From Chromobacterium subtsugae (GTDB lineage: Bacteria > Pseudomonadota > Gammaproteobacteria > Burkholderiales > Chromobacteriaceae), in contig NZ_JYKA01000021.1 in assembly GCF_001676875.1 (NCBI RefSeq), positions 1 through 64,000 on the forward strand: a stretch of 64,000 nucleotides of DNA, written 5' to 3'. The stretch's first letter is position 1; each line of letters begins with the position of its first letter. The position numbers were made by a program, and so were the translations under genes. A model generated the notes under the pieces. That model ran no database searches and was not told the DNA's origin. It was given only the letters and a program-made list of their open reading frames with translations. Below are positions 17,109 through 26,897 of the stretch, piece after piece.

Positions 17109-20100
17109 CTAGCCGTGCAAGATGCGGAACCAGTCTTCGTAATGGTCTTCCAGCCAGTAATGGCGGTTGAACCAGTCGCGCAGCGCGTCGCCCTCGCGCG
17201 CGGTGGCGTCCATATCGTGGGCGCGGGCGCGGATGGCCTCGATCCAGGCTTCGGCCTGGTTGGGCACCCGGCAGACCGGCGCGTCGTTGGTCTGGTAGGG
17301 ATAAATGTCGGAACACACCACCGGCCAGCCCAGCACCCCATACTCCAGCAGCCGCAGATTGCTCTTGGCCTCGTTGAACGGGTTGATCTCCAGCGGCGCC
17401 ACCGCCAGATCCAGGTTCAGACTGGCCACCTTGGCGGCGTAGTCGGCGAAGGTGACCGCATGATGCACTTCGGCGACGTAAGGACGGAACTGCGGCAGGC
17501 ACATGCCCATGAAGACCCAGTCCACTTCCTTGTGCGTGGCGCGGATCACCTCGTGGATCAACTCCAGGTCGCCACGGTGCTGGCCGGCGCCGACCCAACC
17601 CACGCGCGGCTTGTCGCCGACGCGGCGTTCCGACTTCAGATCGCCCCAGATCGAGCGGCGCAGCCGGTTGGGCACCACCGCCACCTCACCCACCATCTTC
17701 TGGATGAGATCGGCCAGCGGCTGGGTGGACACCACCGCCGCGTCGCACAGCTTCAGCACGCGGCGCAAACGCTGCTTGGCGTCCGGATAGTGGCGCGACC
17801 AGTGGTCATACAGGCTGCTTTTCTCCGGCACGCCGCCGACCAGGTCGTCCAGGCCGAACACGATGCGCAGATCGGGGATATAGCGGCGATAAGCCTCCAT
17901 GGTTTCATAGATGTAGTCGCTGATGCCGGTATGCAGCAACAGCGCGTCCGGTCCCTGGCGCACCAGCTCCACCACGGTGGGAATGCCGGCAGAGGGCTGG
18001 TGGATTTCGCCGTCCAGCTTGCCTTTCTCCTGCAGCACCTGCAAAGGCTGGCTCAAGCGGTATTCGCCGCTGCCGCCCGGCACCGGGATGCCCAGCACCT
18101 TTTTGCGCCCAGGCAGCTTGGCGTCCCAGGCGACGATGCGGTCGGACTCGATCGCCACTCGCTTGGTGCGCAGCGACAAGTGCCGGTTGAAGCCCGGATC
18201 GTTGCCCATCACCGGCAGCCAGCGCGCCAGCATCGCCTCCATCTCCTCGCGCTCGCGCACCGCCGCCTTCAGCGCGGGGCGGGGATCGGTGGTGACCCGG
18301 CCTATGCTCTTGGCGTGGTGGTGGTACAGCACCGCGTAAGGAGTGTAGACGTTGCGCAGGCCGCCGGCCTGGATCTTGAGGCAGAAGTCGACGTCGTTGA
18401 AGCAGACCTGGAACACCTCTTCGTCCATGCCGCCCACCGCTTCGTAGATCTGCTTCTCCACCATCAGGCACGCCGCGGTCACCGCGGAATAGTTCTGCAT
18501 GGTCAGGCTGCGATTCAGATAGCCCGGGTACAGGTAGTCCATATCCTCGAATACGTGGTCCGCCACCGAATACATGCCGCCGGGCATGCCCAGCACGATG
18601 CCCGCATGCTGCACGCGGCCGATCTCCGGATAGAGCAGGCGCGCGCCCACCGCGCCGACGCCCGGCTGCTGGGCGGTAGCCAGCATGCGCTCCAGCCAGT
18701 GCGGGAACACCACTTCGGTGTCGTTGTTCAGCAGCAGCAGATATTCGCCGCGCGCCTCGCGCGCGCCGAGGTTGCATTGCGCGGAGAAGTTGAACGGCGC
18801 GTCGTAGCTGAGGATGCGGATCCGCCCCGGATAGCGCGCCTGGACCTTTTCGTAGAACTCGAAGGTTTCCGGATCCTGCGAGGCGTTGTCGACGATCAGC
18901 ACTTCGAAATTCTGGTAGCCGGTGATGCCGAACAGGCTGCTCAGGCAAGGCTCCAGGCATTCGAGCTTGTCCTTGCTCGGGATGATCACCGACACCAGCG
19001 GCGAGGCCAGCAGCTGGTATTCGTAGTAGAAGGTTCCCGCCACCAGGCCCTCGTCCACCGACGCCGGCAGGCCGCAGCGGCCGATATGGCTTTCCAGCGC
19101 CACCCGGCGCGAGGCATTGCCCAGGCTGTCCATCTTGGGATCCACCCACGGCAGCGACACCAGCACATCGTCGACATGGCCGATGGCGCCGCGGTCCCAA
19201 TTTTCGTATATCCGCAGCAGCGCGTCGTAGCAATGCGCGCGCGGATACGGCTGCATGCCGCCGATCTTGGCCAGGGTCTCGCGCTGGAACGCCACCGCGT
19301 AGCTGGTGTAATCCATCGACCGCAGGTACTCCGGCGAGAAATCCGGCAGGAAGGACGGGCGGAAGCGCTTGCCCATCGGCGACACCACGTCATGGTCGGT
19401 ATAGATCGCGCCGTATTCCGGATGCGCGTGGATCTCCTCGCCCAGCCGCGCCAGCGCGTTCGGCTGCAGGCGCGCGCCGGCCGGCAGCAGCATCACCCAG
19501 TCTGCCGGCACGTCGGCGATGATGCTGTTGATCACCTCGGAAACCTGTTGCTCGTCGTCCATGCTCGCCAGTTGCACCCAGCCCAGGTTCGGGCTGCTGC
19601 TGAACACCGGGTCCGGCTCCGGCGCGTCGGACACCACGATCAGCCGCCAATGGCGGTACAGCAGGTTTTCCATCGCGGTGAAGCTTTCCGACAAGCGCGT
19701 CAGGCGGTTGCTCGGCGCCAGCAGAATCAGGTTGAACACCGGCACCTGCTTCCAGGCCATCATCATCCGCTCCGCCAGCTGTTCGGCGTGCACTTCGCGG
19801 ATCTGGCGGCGTTTCACCCACTTGCGGTAGGCCTTCAGGCCATCCACGTCGTTTTCGGCCAATGCGTGCGTGACGATGCGGCCCGGCTGCGCCAGCGGCT
19901 GCGGCTTGAGCGCTTCGGGCAGCAGCGCCGCGTACTGGGCCAGCAAATCGCCCACCCGCGGCTCCAGCAGCCGGTTCTCCAGCACATGGCGGCGCGCGGC
20001 GGCGGCTTGCTCGGCGCGCAGCGCGGCATCGTCGATCAGCTTGCTGATCCCGGCCACCCAGCCTTCTTCGGTATTGTCCGCCACCATCGCCAGCCCGCTG

Positions 20101-20987
20101 TCCTTCAAACCGGCGTAGGCGGTGACATCGGACACCACCGCGGCCGCGCCGACCAGCGCGTACTCCAGCCACTTGATGTCCGATTTGTAATCATTGAATT
20201 CGCTCTGCACCAGCGGCGCGATGCCGATGTCGATCTTGAGCTTGGCCAGTTCGGACAGGTATTCGTTGTAGGTGACGAATTCCGGCACCTTGCGCACATC
20301 CTTGATGCCGACGAAATCGGGAGGCACATCTCCCCAAAACACGAACTTCACCTGGCCGGCATACTCGTGGTAGATCCGCAGCAGCGCCGACGAAATCATT
20401 TCAACGTCTTTGGCGTGAGTGCTGGTGCCGGCGAAGCCGATGGTGACCTGGCCGCTATGCGGCAGCGGCTCCACCACCCGTTCGGTCGCCAGATGGTTAT
20501 GGAACACGAAGACCTTGTCGTTGTAAGGCTTGACCTTCTCAACCAGCGCTTCGGTCGACACCGTCACCAGCGAGCACTGCGGCAGCAGCCACTCGATCCC
20601 CTTGAACGACGGCTCGCAGATGCTGTACATCACATGCTGCTCGGACATGTCCAGCAGCCAGTCATCCACTTCGTAGACGATGGGCTTGCCCGACGCGACG
20701 ATCATTTCCAGCAAGGGCCGGAACTCCGGATAGGGAAACAGGCGCTGGACGATGAACATGTCCATCGCGTCGACGAAATCGCGGTCCTCCTTGAACGGGT
20801 ACACGCCCTCGTAGCTGTGATCGGCCTGGTTCTTGAAATGGTAGGCTTCCAGCACCGGCGACATCAGGCAGAGCGGATCGCCAAGTCTCAGTTTGTAGCA
20901 GGCGGCATCCTGCAGATCTCGCGTCAGAACGCCGACGCGCGGTTTACGGATTTGGGATGGTTCCACGTTATTTTCCTGAGATTCCAT
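17109..20987 (-). CDS. Giant multidomain glycosyltransferase (GT4-GT2-GT2-GT4-like)
   Basis: A 1292-residue protein starting at MESQENN (ATG 20987). Residues ~12-370 resemble a GT4-type fold (YEVDDWLLDM, then VTIGFAGTSTHAKDVEMI and IGIAPL). A GT2-like segment follows near 410-560, then a complete GT2 near 660-900 with VSVIIPSKDK, VDNASQDPET and LLLLNNDTEV. A C-terminal GT4-like part starts near 950 (ALLLHTGISDY, VGWVGAGQHRGDLELI, LLEYGVLGWPVVCSD). Such multi-transferases build surface or flagellar glycans. It lies immediately upstream of flagellin 2 and shares its C-terminal two thirds with the protein at 23224-26784. Confidence 0.85.
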   Translation of the reverse strand: MESQENNVEPSQIRKPRVGVLTRDLQDAACYKLRLGDPLCLMSPVLEAYHFKNQADHSYEGVYPFKEDRDFVDAMDMFIVQRLFPYPEFRPLLEMIVASGKPIVYEVDDWLLDMSEQHVMYSICEPSFKGIEWLLPQCSLVTVSTEALVEKVKPYNDKVFVFHNHLATERVVEPLPHSGQVTIGFAGTSTHAKDVEMISSALLRIYHEYAGQVKFVFWGDVPPDFVGIKDVRKVPEFVTYNEYLSELAKLKIDIGIAPLVQSEFNDYKSDIKWLEYALVGAAAVVSDVTAYAGLKDSGLAMVADNTEEGWVAGISKLIDDAALRAEQAAAARRHVLENRLLEPRVGDLLAQYAALLPEALKPQPLAQPGRIVTHALAENDVDGLKAYRKWVKRRQIREVHAEQLAERMMMAWKQVPVFNLILLAPSNRLTRLSESFTAMENLLYRHWRLIVVSDAPEPDPVFSSSPNLGWVQLASMDDEQQVSEVINSIIADVPADWVMLLPAGARLQPNALARLGEEIHAHPEYGAIYTDHDVVSPMGKRFRPSFLPDFSPEYLRSMDYTSYAVAFQRETLAKIGGMQPYPRAHCYDALLRIYENWDRGAIGHVDDVLVSLPWVDPKMDSLGNASRRVALESHIGRCGLPASVDEGLVAGTFYYEYQLLASPLVSVIIPSKDKLECLEPCLSSLFGITGYQNFEVLIVDNASQDPETFEFYEKVQARYPGRIRILSYDAPFNFSAQCNLGAREARGEYLLLLNNDTEVVFPHWLERMLATAQQPGVGAVGARLLYPEIGRVQHAGIVLGMPGGMYSVADHVFEDMDYLYPGYLNRSLTMQNYSAVTAACLMVEKQIYEAVGGMDEEVFQVCFNDVDFCLKIQAGGLRNVYTPYAVLYHHHAKSIGRVTTDPRPALKAAVREREEMEAMLARWLPVMGNDPGFNRHLSLRTKRVAIESDRIVAWDAKLPGRKKVLGIPVPGGSGEYRLSQPLQVLQEKGKLDGEIHQPSAGIPTVVELVRQGPDALLLHTGISDYIYETMEAYRRYIPDLRIVFGLDDLVGGVPEKSSLYDHWSRHYPDAKQRLRRVLKLCDAAVVSTQPLADLIQKMVGEVAVVPNRLRRSIWGDLKSERRVGDKPRVGWVGAGQHRGDLELIHEVIRATHKEVDWVFMGMCLPQFRPYVAEVHHAVTFADYAAKVASLNLDLAVAPLEINPFNEAKSNLRLLEYGVLGWPVVCSDIYPYQTNDAPVCRVPNQAEAWIEAIRARAHDMDATAREGDALRDWFNRHYWLEDHYEDWFRILHG

Positions 20988-21080
20988 GGCGGCAGCTCGC
21001 CAGGTCATGAATTGAATCGGGTCCGCAGCCGGACACCCCGGACGGCAATACAGCAAGAACGCACTCGAAGCGAACGAAAG

Positions 21081-21100
21081 AAAAGGGCCTGCCGGCCCTT
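21081..21100 (-). terminator. Terminator between the second B12/radical SAM gene and the large glycosyltransferase
   Basis: On the minus strand AAGGGCC-GGCA-GGCCCTT is followed by TTCTTTCG. It lies in the 263-bp gap between the radical SAM stop (21251) and the transferase start (20987), so the transferase probably has its own promoter. Confidence 0.6.
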
Positions 21101-21250
21101 GAGCGAAAACCGCGCCGCGGCGAAGCCCCGCGCTCCCATCGGAGCGGAGCCGCCGCGGCCGTCAGGCCGATCAGCGCCACTATAGCAGCCCGCGCCGTGG
21201 CGACGCCATGCCGGGCAATGCCGCCCATCGGTCCGCGTCGCCGTTCCGCC

Positions 21251-23005
21251 TCAAGCCTGGGCGGCCAGCGCGATCGGCGCGTCGCCTTCCGGCGCGGCGC
21301 GCGGCAGCAGGATTTCGGCCAGCAAGCCGTAGTTCTCCTCCGACCAGTCGTCGGGATTGACGCCATCCAGGCCGAAGATCCAGGCCCAGCGTCCCCAGAA
21401 CGAGCTCTGCACCGACTGCAGGTAGCAATCGCGGTGGTGTTGGGCCAGGTCAAGCCGGCCCAGCCCGCGGTAACACTCCGCCAGGTAATAGTGGGCGAAG
21501 GCGTGGTCGCTCTTCAGGCGAAGAACGTTCTTGAGCCCCCGTTCCGCCCATTCGTAATTGCCGCAGCGCAGATCGTAGTTATGGACGAAATTCAGATCCA
21601 GGTTCATGAAGTACTGGTATTCCTGGATGAACTCGGCCGAGAAGTCCTCGGTATTGATGACCGCGGTGCGGTAGTCCGACCCCAGGCTATTGATCTTGAT
21701 ATAGCCCTTCTCTTTCGAGATTTCGTGGATCTCGCTGCCGACGATGGGGCTGGCGCAAGCGATGTTGAACCAGTTGGAGGCGATCTCGCGCAGATTGCGG
21801 CGCGCTTCTTCCAGATCTTCCTTGGTCTCGCCCGGCATGCCGATCAAAATATTGGTATTGGTGTAGATGCCCAGCTCGCGGCAATCCCTGGCCACCCTCT
21901 CCGAGATCTTCATCTTCAGCGGCTTCTTCATCTGCTTCTTCAGCACCTTCTCGCTGCCGCTTTCCACCGGCAGCACCAGGTGCCGCACGCCGGCGTCCCA
22001 GAAGGCCTGCAGCATCGGACGGTCCAGCGCGTAAAGCGTCAGGCCGTTCTGATACACCGACTGCAGGTTCAGCGACTTCACGATGTCCAGTATCTTGTAC
22101 ACCCGGTCGGAATCGGCCATCAGGTGGTCGTCCTGGAAGATGACGGTTTCGGCGCCGTAATGCTTGACCAGCCGGGTAAAGTCCTCCTTGACCCGCTCCA
22201 GCGAGTGATAGCGCATCGACCTGCCGTGGGTGCGGTGCGAGGCGCAGAAGGTGCACAGGAAGGGACAGCCGCGCGATGTCATCACATGGAAGCCGCGCGT
22301 CTTGTCCAGATTGTGGTAGGAGGCCACCACCTGGTTGATTTCATGCTTGTCGATGTCGCACAAGTCATAATCGAAGAACGGGATTTCATCCAGGTCGTCG
22401 ATGAAGTCGTGCTTGGGAACCAGCAGCGCCTCATCCATCACATTGCTGCGCGTGATCCATGCCGACGAGCTGGCCAGGAAGGCCAGCGGATCTTCCGCCT
22501 GCAACAGGTTCAGCATCGGCTTTTCGCCTTCGCCGAAGCACAGGCCGTCGAAGAAGGTGCAACCCATGTCGCGGTAGATCTGCTCGTAGCTGTTGGTGGG
22601 GATATTGCCGCCGCCGACCACGATGCTGTCCGGCCATACCTCGCGCGCCATCCGGCCGCAATCCATGAAGTTGGCGAACGAGGGGCTGAACAGCGAGGAG
22701 ACGCCGACGAAGTCCGGCGCGAAATCCTCGATCTGCCGGAAGAAATGGCGGCACAGCGCTTCGAACGAATCGAAGGGCACCGCGTCCAGCGCGTTGACCT
22801 CGGCGTTGAAGTCGATCAGCTTCACATCCAGCGGCAGGAACTTCTTCAAGTACGCCGAGATGGACAAGGGCCCCAGGGGCAAATCCGTGCGCGGGATGTT
22901 GTAGACCTTCCCATCGGCCTTGGCCAGCTGCACATTGTAGAACTCGGGCTTGGTGAACGAGTCCCAGGAAATGTGCATGGGCACGACAAACAACAGTTTT
23001 TTCAT
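21251..23005 (-). CDS. B12-binding radical SAM protein within the glycan island
   Basis: Predicted 584-residue enzyme, paralogue of the protein at 6816-8480. ATG 23005 has GGAGGGTGGG just upstream. The cobalamin-type N-terminal domain ends in CFGEGEKPML; the radical SAM motif CPFLCTFC lies in TSRGCPFLCTFCASHRTHGRSMRYHSLERV. The two share extended motifs (ILIGMPGET, IACASPIVGSEI) and the C-terminal helical tail (CGNYEWAERGLKNVLRLKSDHAFAHY). It lies between two giant glycosyltransferases, so its substrate may be the glycan or the flagellin. Reaction unknown. Confidence 0.85.
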   Translation of the reverse strand: MKKLLFVVPMHISWDSFTKPEFYNVQLAKADGKVYNIPRTDLPLGPLSISAYLKKFLPLDVKLIDFNAEVNALDAVPFDSFEALCRHFFRQIEDFAPDFVGVSSLFSPSFANFMDCGRMAREVWPDSIVVGGGNIPTNSYEQIYRDMGCTFFDGLCFGEGEKPMLNLLQAEDPLAFLASSSAWITRSNVMDEALLVPKHDFIDDLDEIPFFDYDLCDIDKHEINQVVASYHNLDKTRGFHVMTSRGCPFLCTFCASHRTHGRSMRYHSLERVKEDFTRLVKHYGAETVIFQDDHLMADSDRVYKILDIVKSLNLQSVYQNGLTLYALDRPMLQAFWDAGVRHLVLPVESGSEKVLKKQMKKPLKMKISERVARDCRELGIYTNTNILIGMPGETKEDLEEARRNLREIASNWFNIACASPIVGSEIHEISKEKGYIKINSLGSDYRTAVINTEDFSAEFIQEYQYFMNLDLNFVHNYDLRCGNYEWAERGLKNVLRLKSDHAFAHYYLAECYRGLGRLDLAQHHRDCYLQSVQSSFWGRWAWIFGLDGVNPDDWSEENYGLLAEILLPRAAPEGDAPIALAAQA

Positions 23006-23223
23006 CCCACCCTCCTCGATCAACGTCCTGCCGCGCCGCGGGCGCGTCCCGCCAGGCAGGCGTTCATCCTCATCCCTTAAGATTACAAGAAAAAAACCGG
23101 CGCCCATCCCCAACGCGCGGCCGGCATACCCCGCTGTCGGCGCGGCGGGCCGCATCGACGTCAAACCTGCTTCATCCTGCAAAGCGGCAGGCGCCGCGCG
23201 CGGCGACCACCCCTTACTCTGCT

Positions 23224-26200
23224 TTATCGGCCAAGCGCCTCCAGCCATGAGGGCAAATGCGGGCCGAGCATGCAATTTTCCTTGACCCAGGCCTTCAACC
23301 GCTCGCCTTCGCGGCCGGCCCGCTCCAGATCGCGCGCGCGTTCGAGCAAGACCTGGCTCCACGCCGCGGCCTCGTTGTCCGCCCGCGCCACCGGCGCTTG
23401 CGCCAGTCCCGGCCAGTCATCCAGCGCGCTGCACGCCACCGGGATGCCCAAAGCGCCGTATTCGAGCAGCCGTCGCCGCCCCGCCGCCTCGCGGCGGCCA
23501 TCGGCGTGCTTGGGCATCACCGCCAAGTCTATTCCCAGGCTGGCCAGCTTGCGCGGGTAATCCTCGCTTGCCAGGTCGAAGGGATGGTATTCCGCCAGGT
23601 AGGGATGCAGCGCATCCGGACAGTGGCCGAATACGATCCAGTCGATCTCGCCGCCGGTGGCGAGGATGATCCCAGTGAGCAGCATCAGGTCCTCCACCTC
23701 GGCCTCCGTGCCGCTCCAAGCCACGCGCGGCTTCTTGCCCATGCCGCGCAGCGAAATCAACCCTTCCCAGCGCGCCTCGTCCAGCGCCTCCGGCACCAGG
23801 CGCACATCCTCGCAGAACGCGCCGGCCAGCGCCCGCAGCGCTTCGGTCGGCACGATGATCCTGTCCGCCTCCCGCGCCAGCGCCCGCAACATCGTTCTGG
23901 CGTAACGGTCGCTGACAGCGCCGCCGGCGTCCAGATCGTCCAACACCAGGATGGACAGCATGTCCGGCCGGCTGCGGCGGCTCAGACGCAGCCAATCGAG
24001 GAAGCCAGGCTCGAAGCGCGCGGCTTGCACCAGGACATCGGGCGCCAGGCGTTCGAGCTCGCCGGCGCTGGGCAGGCGCTGCCCGGCCGGAAGCATGGTG
24101 GCCAGCAGCTTGCCGTCATCCATCAAGCGCAGCAGCGGCGCCCGCAAGCGGGCGGCGCCGGCCGGCGACGTGCCCGGCAGCATCAGCACGCGGGCGCGCT
24201 CGTAGAAATCGGGGTCCCACTCGGCGGAGTAGACGTTCTCCACCTGGAAAGCCTGCCGGCTGTCCAGACTCAAGTGCCGGTTGTACGCCGCGTCATGCCG
24301 CAGCCAGCCATACCAGCGCCGGGACAACGCCTCCTCGTCCAGCCTCGCCGCGAGAGGGGCCGCATCGGGCTGCCGCAGCGCGGACACGAACGGCGTCCAG
24401 ACCAGCAGCTTGTCGGCGGCGCGGATCTTCAGGCATAGATCGACGGCGGCGCTGTCGGCATCCTCCAGCGAGGCGTCGAGCCCGCCGATTTCCTCATACA
24501 GCGCGCTGGACATCAGCAGGCAGTCCAGCGGCACGGCTCCCGGATTGTGCTCGATCAGCTGGCGGCCCAGATCGCCGGGCGCCGCCGCGTCGGCGCCGTC
24601 GAACACCGATGCGGCGCCGGCGTCCGCGCCCAGCAGCAGCGGACCGCGCCAGACCGTTTTGCCGTCGGCTCGCAGCAGGCGCGGCGCCGCGGCGCCGACG
24701 CCTTGGCGCGAGGCCAGGCCAAGCAGGTCCGGCAACCAGTCGCTCCGGCCCACTTCCACCCGGCTGTCGAGGAACAGCAGGTAATCGCCGCTCGCCGCCT
24801 CGGCGCCCAATTGATAGCGTCCGGCCAGCGACAACTCGGAGGCGCACGCCACCCGCCGCGCCGCGGCAGGCAGCTCGGCCGCCGCCGGCGTCACCGCCAG
24901 AATCTCGCAAACCTGCTCCCAGTCCGCCGCCAACACGGCGTCGATGCTGGACGACAGGCTGACGCCGTCGCCGGCGTCGGCGATGATGACGGAAACCTTG
25001 CACTGGCCGGCCGCCAGATAGCGGATATGGAAGCTGCCGACTGCCGCCCCCGGCTGGATGACGGCCGCGCCGCCCTGCCGCTCCAGGTGCGCGGCCAATG
25101 CCCGCTCGCGCGCGGCGGCGGCGTCGGCCGGCTCGGCCGCCGCCGCTGGCAAATGCACCAGCATGTCGGCGATATGGCCGATGACCCGGCCGCCGTAGGC
25201 GTCATGCAGCCGCCACAAGGCGTCGCAGCCATCGGCCGCCGGCGCTTCGGCGAAAGCCCCGGTCTCCTGCAGCGCCTCGCGGCGGAACCAGACGCTTGGG
25301 CTGATGTAGTCGGCACCGCGCTGCAGGTCGAGATTGAAGTCCGGCTTGAACACCGGCCGGCAGCGCTTGCCGTCCGCGCCCAACTCGTCGCAGTCGCTGT
25401 AGATGGCTTGCCATTCCGGATGCAGCGAGGCGTGATCGCCCAGCGACAGCAGCGCGTTGACCGCCAATTCGGCGCCTGCCGGCAGCACCGTGATCCAGTC
25501 GCACGGCAACGCCCCTATCACCGCGGCGAAAGCCTGGGTCAGCTGGCTGGGATCGCGGGCGTCGTCTATGCGCAGCCAACCCAGCACGTCGGAGCCCTGG
25601 AAAGCCGCGTGCGGCCAGTCGAAGTCGGCGATGAAGATCAGTTGCCAATGCTTGTACAGCTGCTGCCCCATCGAGCCGATGGACTTCAACGCCTCCTGCT
25701 GGCGATCGGCGGTCAGCGGCATCAGAACGATGAAGCGGGGCTGGCTGCCCCAGCTGCGCACCATTCTTTCGGCGTGGATTTCGGCCTGCCACGGCCGCAA
25801 CTCATTGCGCGCGATCCAGGCGTCGTAGCGGGCCTGCTCCGGGCTGGCCTGCGCGGGCTTCAGCGAAGGGAAGACAATCTCGTTCGGACCGCCCTGCGGC
25901 ATCTTTTGCGACGCGGCGATGAAGCCCTCGAGCTGCTGCAGCAGCTCGAGCTGGTATTGGTGATAAACCTGCTGATAGTCCACCACCTTGCCATGGGCGG
26001 CGGCGATCGCCTGCGGCGTGTCCTCGAAGGTCACGCCCGGCAGCGCCAGCCCCAGCGCCAGCCCCGCCCGCTCTTCCGGTTTTTTGGAAAACACCGTTTC
26101 CATCACCACCACCGGGCAGCCGCACAGCAGCGCCTCGGAGATGATCGCCGAATTGGCGAAGGTGTACAGCACCTTGCCCTGCCTCAACAGCGCGGCCAGC

Positions 26201-26784
26201 TCCTCATGGCTTTGCGGCCACTCGTAGGTGATGACGTCGGTGTTCTGGAACAACGCCGGGAAATCCCGCTCCGCGTGCTTGTAGCGTCCCGGGTAAACCA
26301 GCACCCGGTGGCGGCTGTCGTCGTGCGGGTTGTCGTCGTTGTTGAAGATGGCGGTGTCGATCGATGGGATGAAAATGAAGGACGGGTCGGGATACTTGGC
26401 GTAATCGACATAATCCTGGTGCCAGAACACCAGCAGGTCCGACGGATCGTAATCCTTGGGGCCGCCCAACAGGCCGGGGTGGTTGAGAATGTAGCGCGCC
26501 ACCGCCTTGCCGTTGAGCGGATTGCCATGCACCACTTCAGGGTAGACGACGATGGGGGAACGCCCGCTGGCTTTATGGCGATCGACGATGTCCTGGGTCA
26601 GATACGGCGTTCTGAGCTTGGGATCGGTTTCGGGGGAGAAGACATAGGCCTCCTCCCCCAGCTTGTTCAGGTAATGGCACAGCAGGTGCATGGCGCGCAC
26701 GCCATTGGAGACCCGGGTATAGCCTGGCGCGCATATGTAGTAGGGCTGGTGACGCTCATTGTAGAATTTTTTTTCGATCTGCAT
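23224..26784 (-). CDS. Giant glycosyltransferase paralogue with degenerate GT2 core
   Basis: A 1186-residue protein beginning MQIEKKFYNERHQPYYICAPG. Residues ~1-310 look like a GT4-type domain (VRAMHLLCHYLNKLGEEAYVFSP, SEALLCGCPVVVMET). From ~330 on it parallels the 1292-residue transferase segment by segment (AEIHAERMVRSWGSQP, YNRHLSLDSRQ, LLEYGALGIPVACS). In the main GT2 block, VSVIIPSKDK is replaced by VSVIIADAGDG and NNDTEV by LDSRVEV, so that domain probably lost metal/nucleotide binding. It likely contributes acceptor binding or a single transfer step. Ala-rich inserts are common. Confidence 0.8.
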   Translation of the reverse strand: MQIEKKFYNERHQPYYICAPGYTRVSNGVRAMHLLCHYLNKLGEEAYVFSPETDPKLRTPYLTQDIVDRHKASGRSPIVVYPEVVHGNPLNGKAVARYILNHPGLLGGPKDYDPSDLLVFWHQDYVDYAKYPDPSFIFIPSIDTAIFNNDDNPHDDSRHRVLVYPGRYKHAERDFPALFQNTDVITYEWPQSHEELAALLRQGKVLYTFANSAIISEALLCGCPVVVMETVFSKKPEERAGLALGLALPGVTFEDTPQAIAAAHGKVVDYQQVYHQYQLELLQQLEGFIAASQKMPQGGPNEIVFPSLKPAQASPEQARYDAWIARNELRPWQAEIHAERMVRSWGSQPRFIVLMPLTADRQQEALKSIGSMGQQLYKHWQLIFIADFDWPHAAFQGSDVLGWLRIDDARDPSQLTQAFAAVIGALPCDWITVLPAGAELAVNALLSLGDHASLHPEWQAIYSDCDELGADGKRCRPVFKPDFNLDLQRGADYISPSVWFRREALQETGAFAEAPAADGCDALWRLHDAYGGRVIGHIADMLVHLPAAAAEPADAAAARERALAAHLERQGGAAVIQPGAAVGSFHIRYLAAGQCKVSVIIADAGDGVSLSSSIDAVLAADWEQVCEILAVTPAAAELPAAARRVACASELSLAGRYQLGAEAASGDYLLFLDSRVEVGRSDWLPDLLGLASRQGVGAAAPRLLRADGKTVWRGPLLLGADAGAASVFDGADAAAPGDLGRQLIEHNPGAVPLDCLLMSSALYEEIGGLDASLEDADSAAVDLCLKIRAADKLLVWTPFVSALRQPDAAPLAARLDEEALSRRWYGWLRHDAAYNRHLSLDSRQAFQVENVYSAEWDPDFYERARVLMLPGTSPAGAARLRAPLLRLMDDGKLLATMLPAGQRLPSAGELERLAPDVLVQAARFEPGFLDWLRLSRRSRPDMLSILVLDDLDAGGAVSDRYARTMLRALAREADRIIVPTEALRALAGAFCEDVRLVPEALDEARWEGLISLRGMGKKPRVAWSGTEAEVEDLMLLTGIILATGGEIDWIVFGHCPDALHPYLAEYHPFDLASEDYPRKLASLGIDLAVMPKHADGRREAAGRRRLLEYGALGIPVACSALDDWPGLAQAPVARADNEAAAWSQVLLERARDLERAGREGERLKAWVKENCMLGPHLPSWLEALGR

Positions 26785-26897
26785 ATTCGCTTGCTTTCAT
26801 GAATTCCAAGCATGGAAACCAGGGCCAGCCGCCGCGGCGCGGCCGGGTTTCCGAATCAGCGGCGGCGCCGCGGATGGGCATCGCGCGCAGCCGCCGT

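Noticed and set aside
17067-21185. A 1372-residue plus-strand open frame antisense to the large glycosyltransferase
   Set aside because: GC-rich codon bias opens long antisense frames; the peptide is His/Arg/Gln-rich and has no domain, whereas the minus-strand frame has clear GT motifs.
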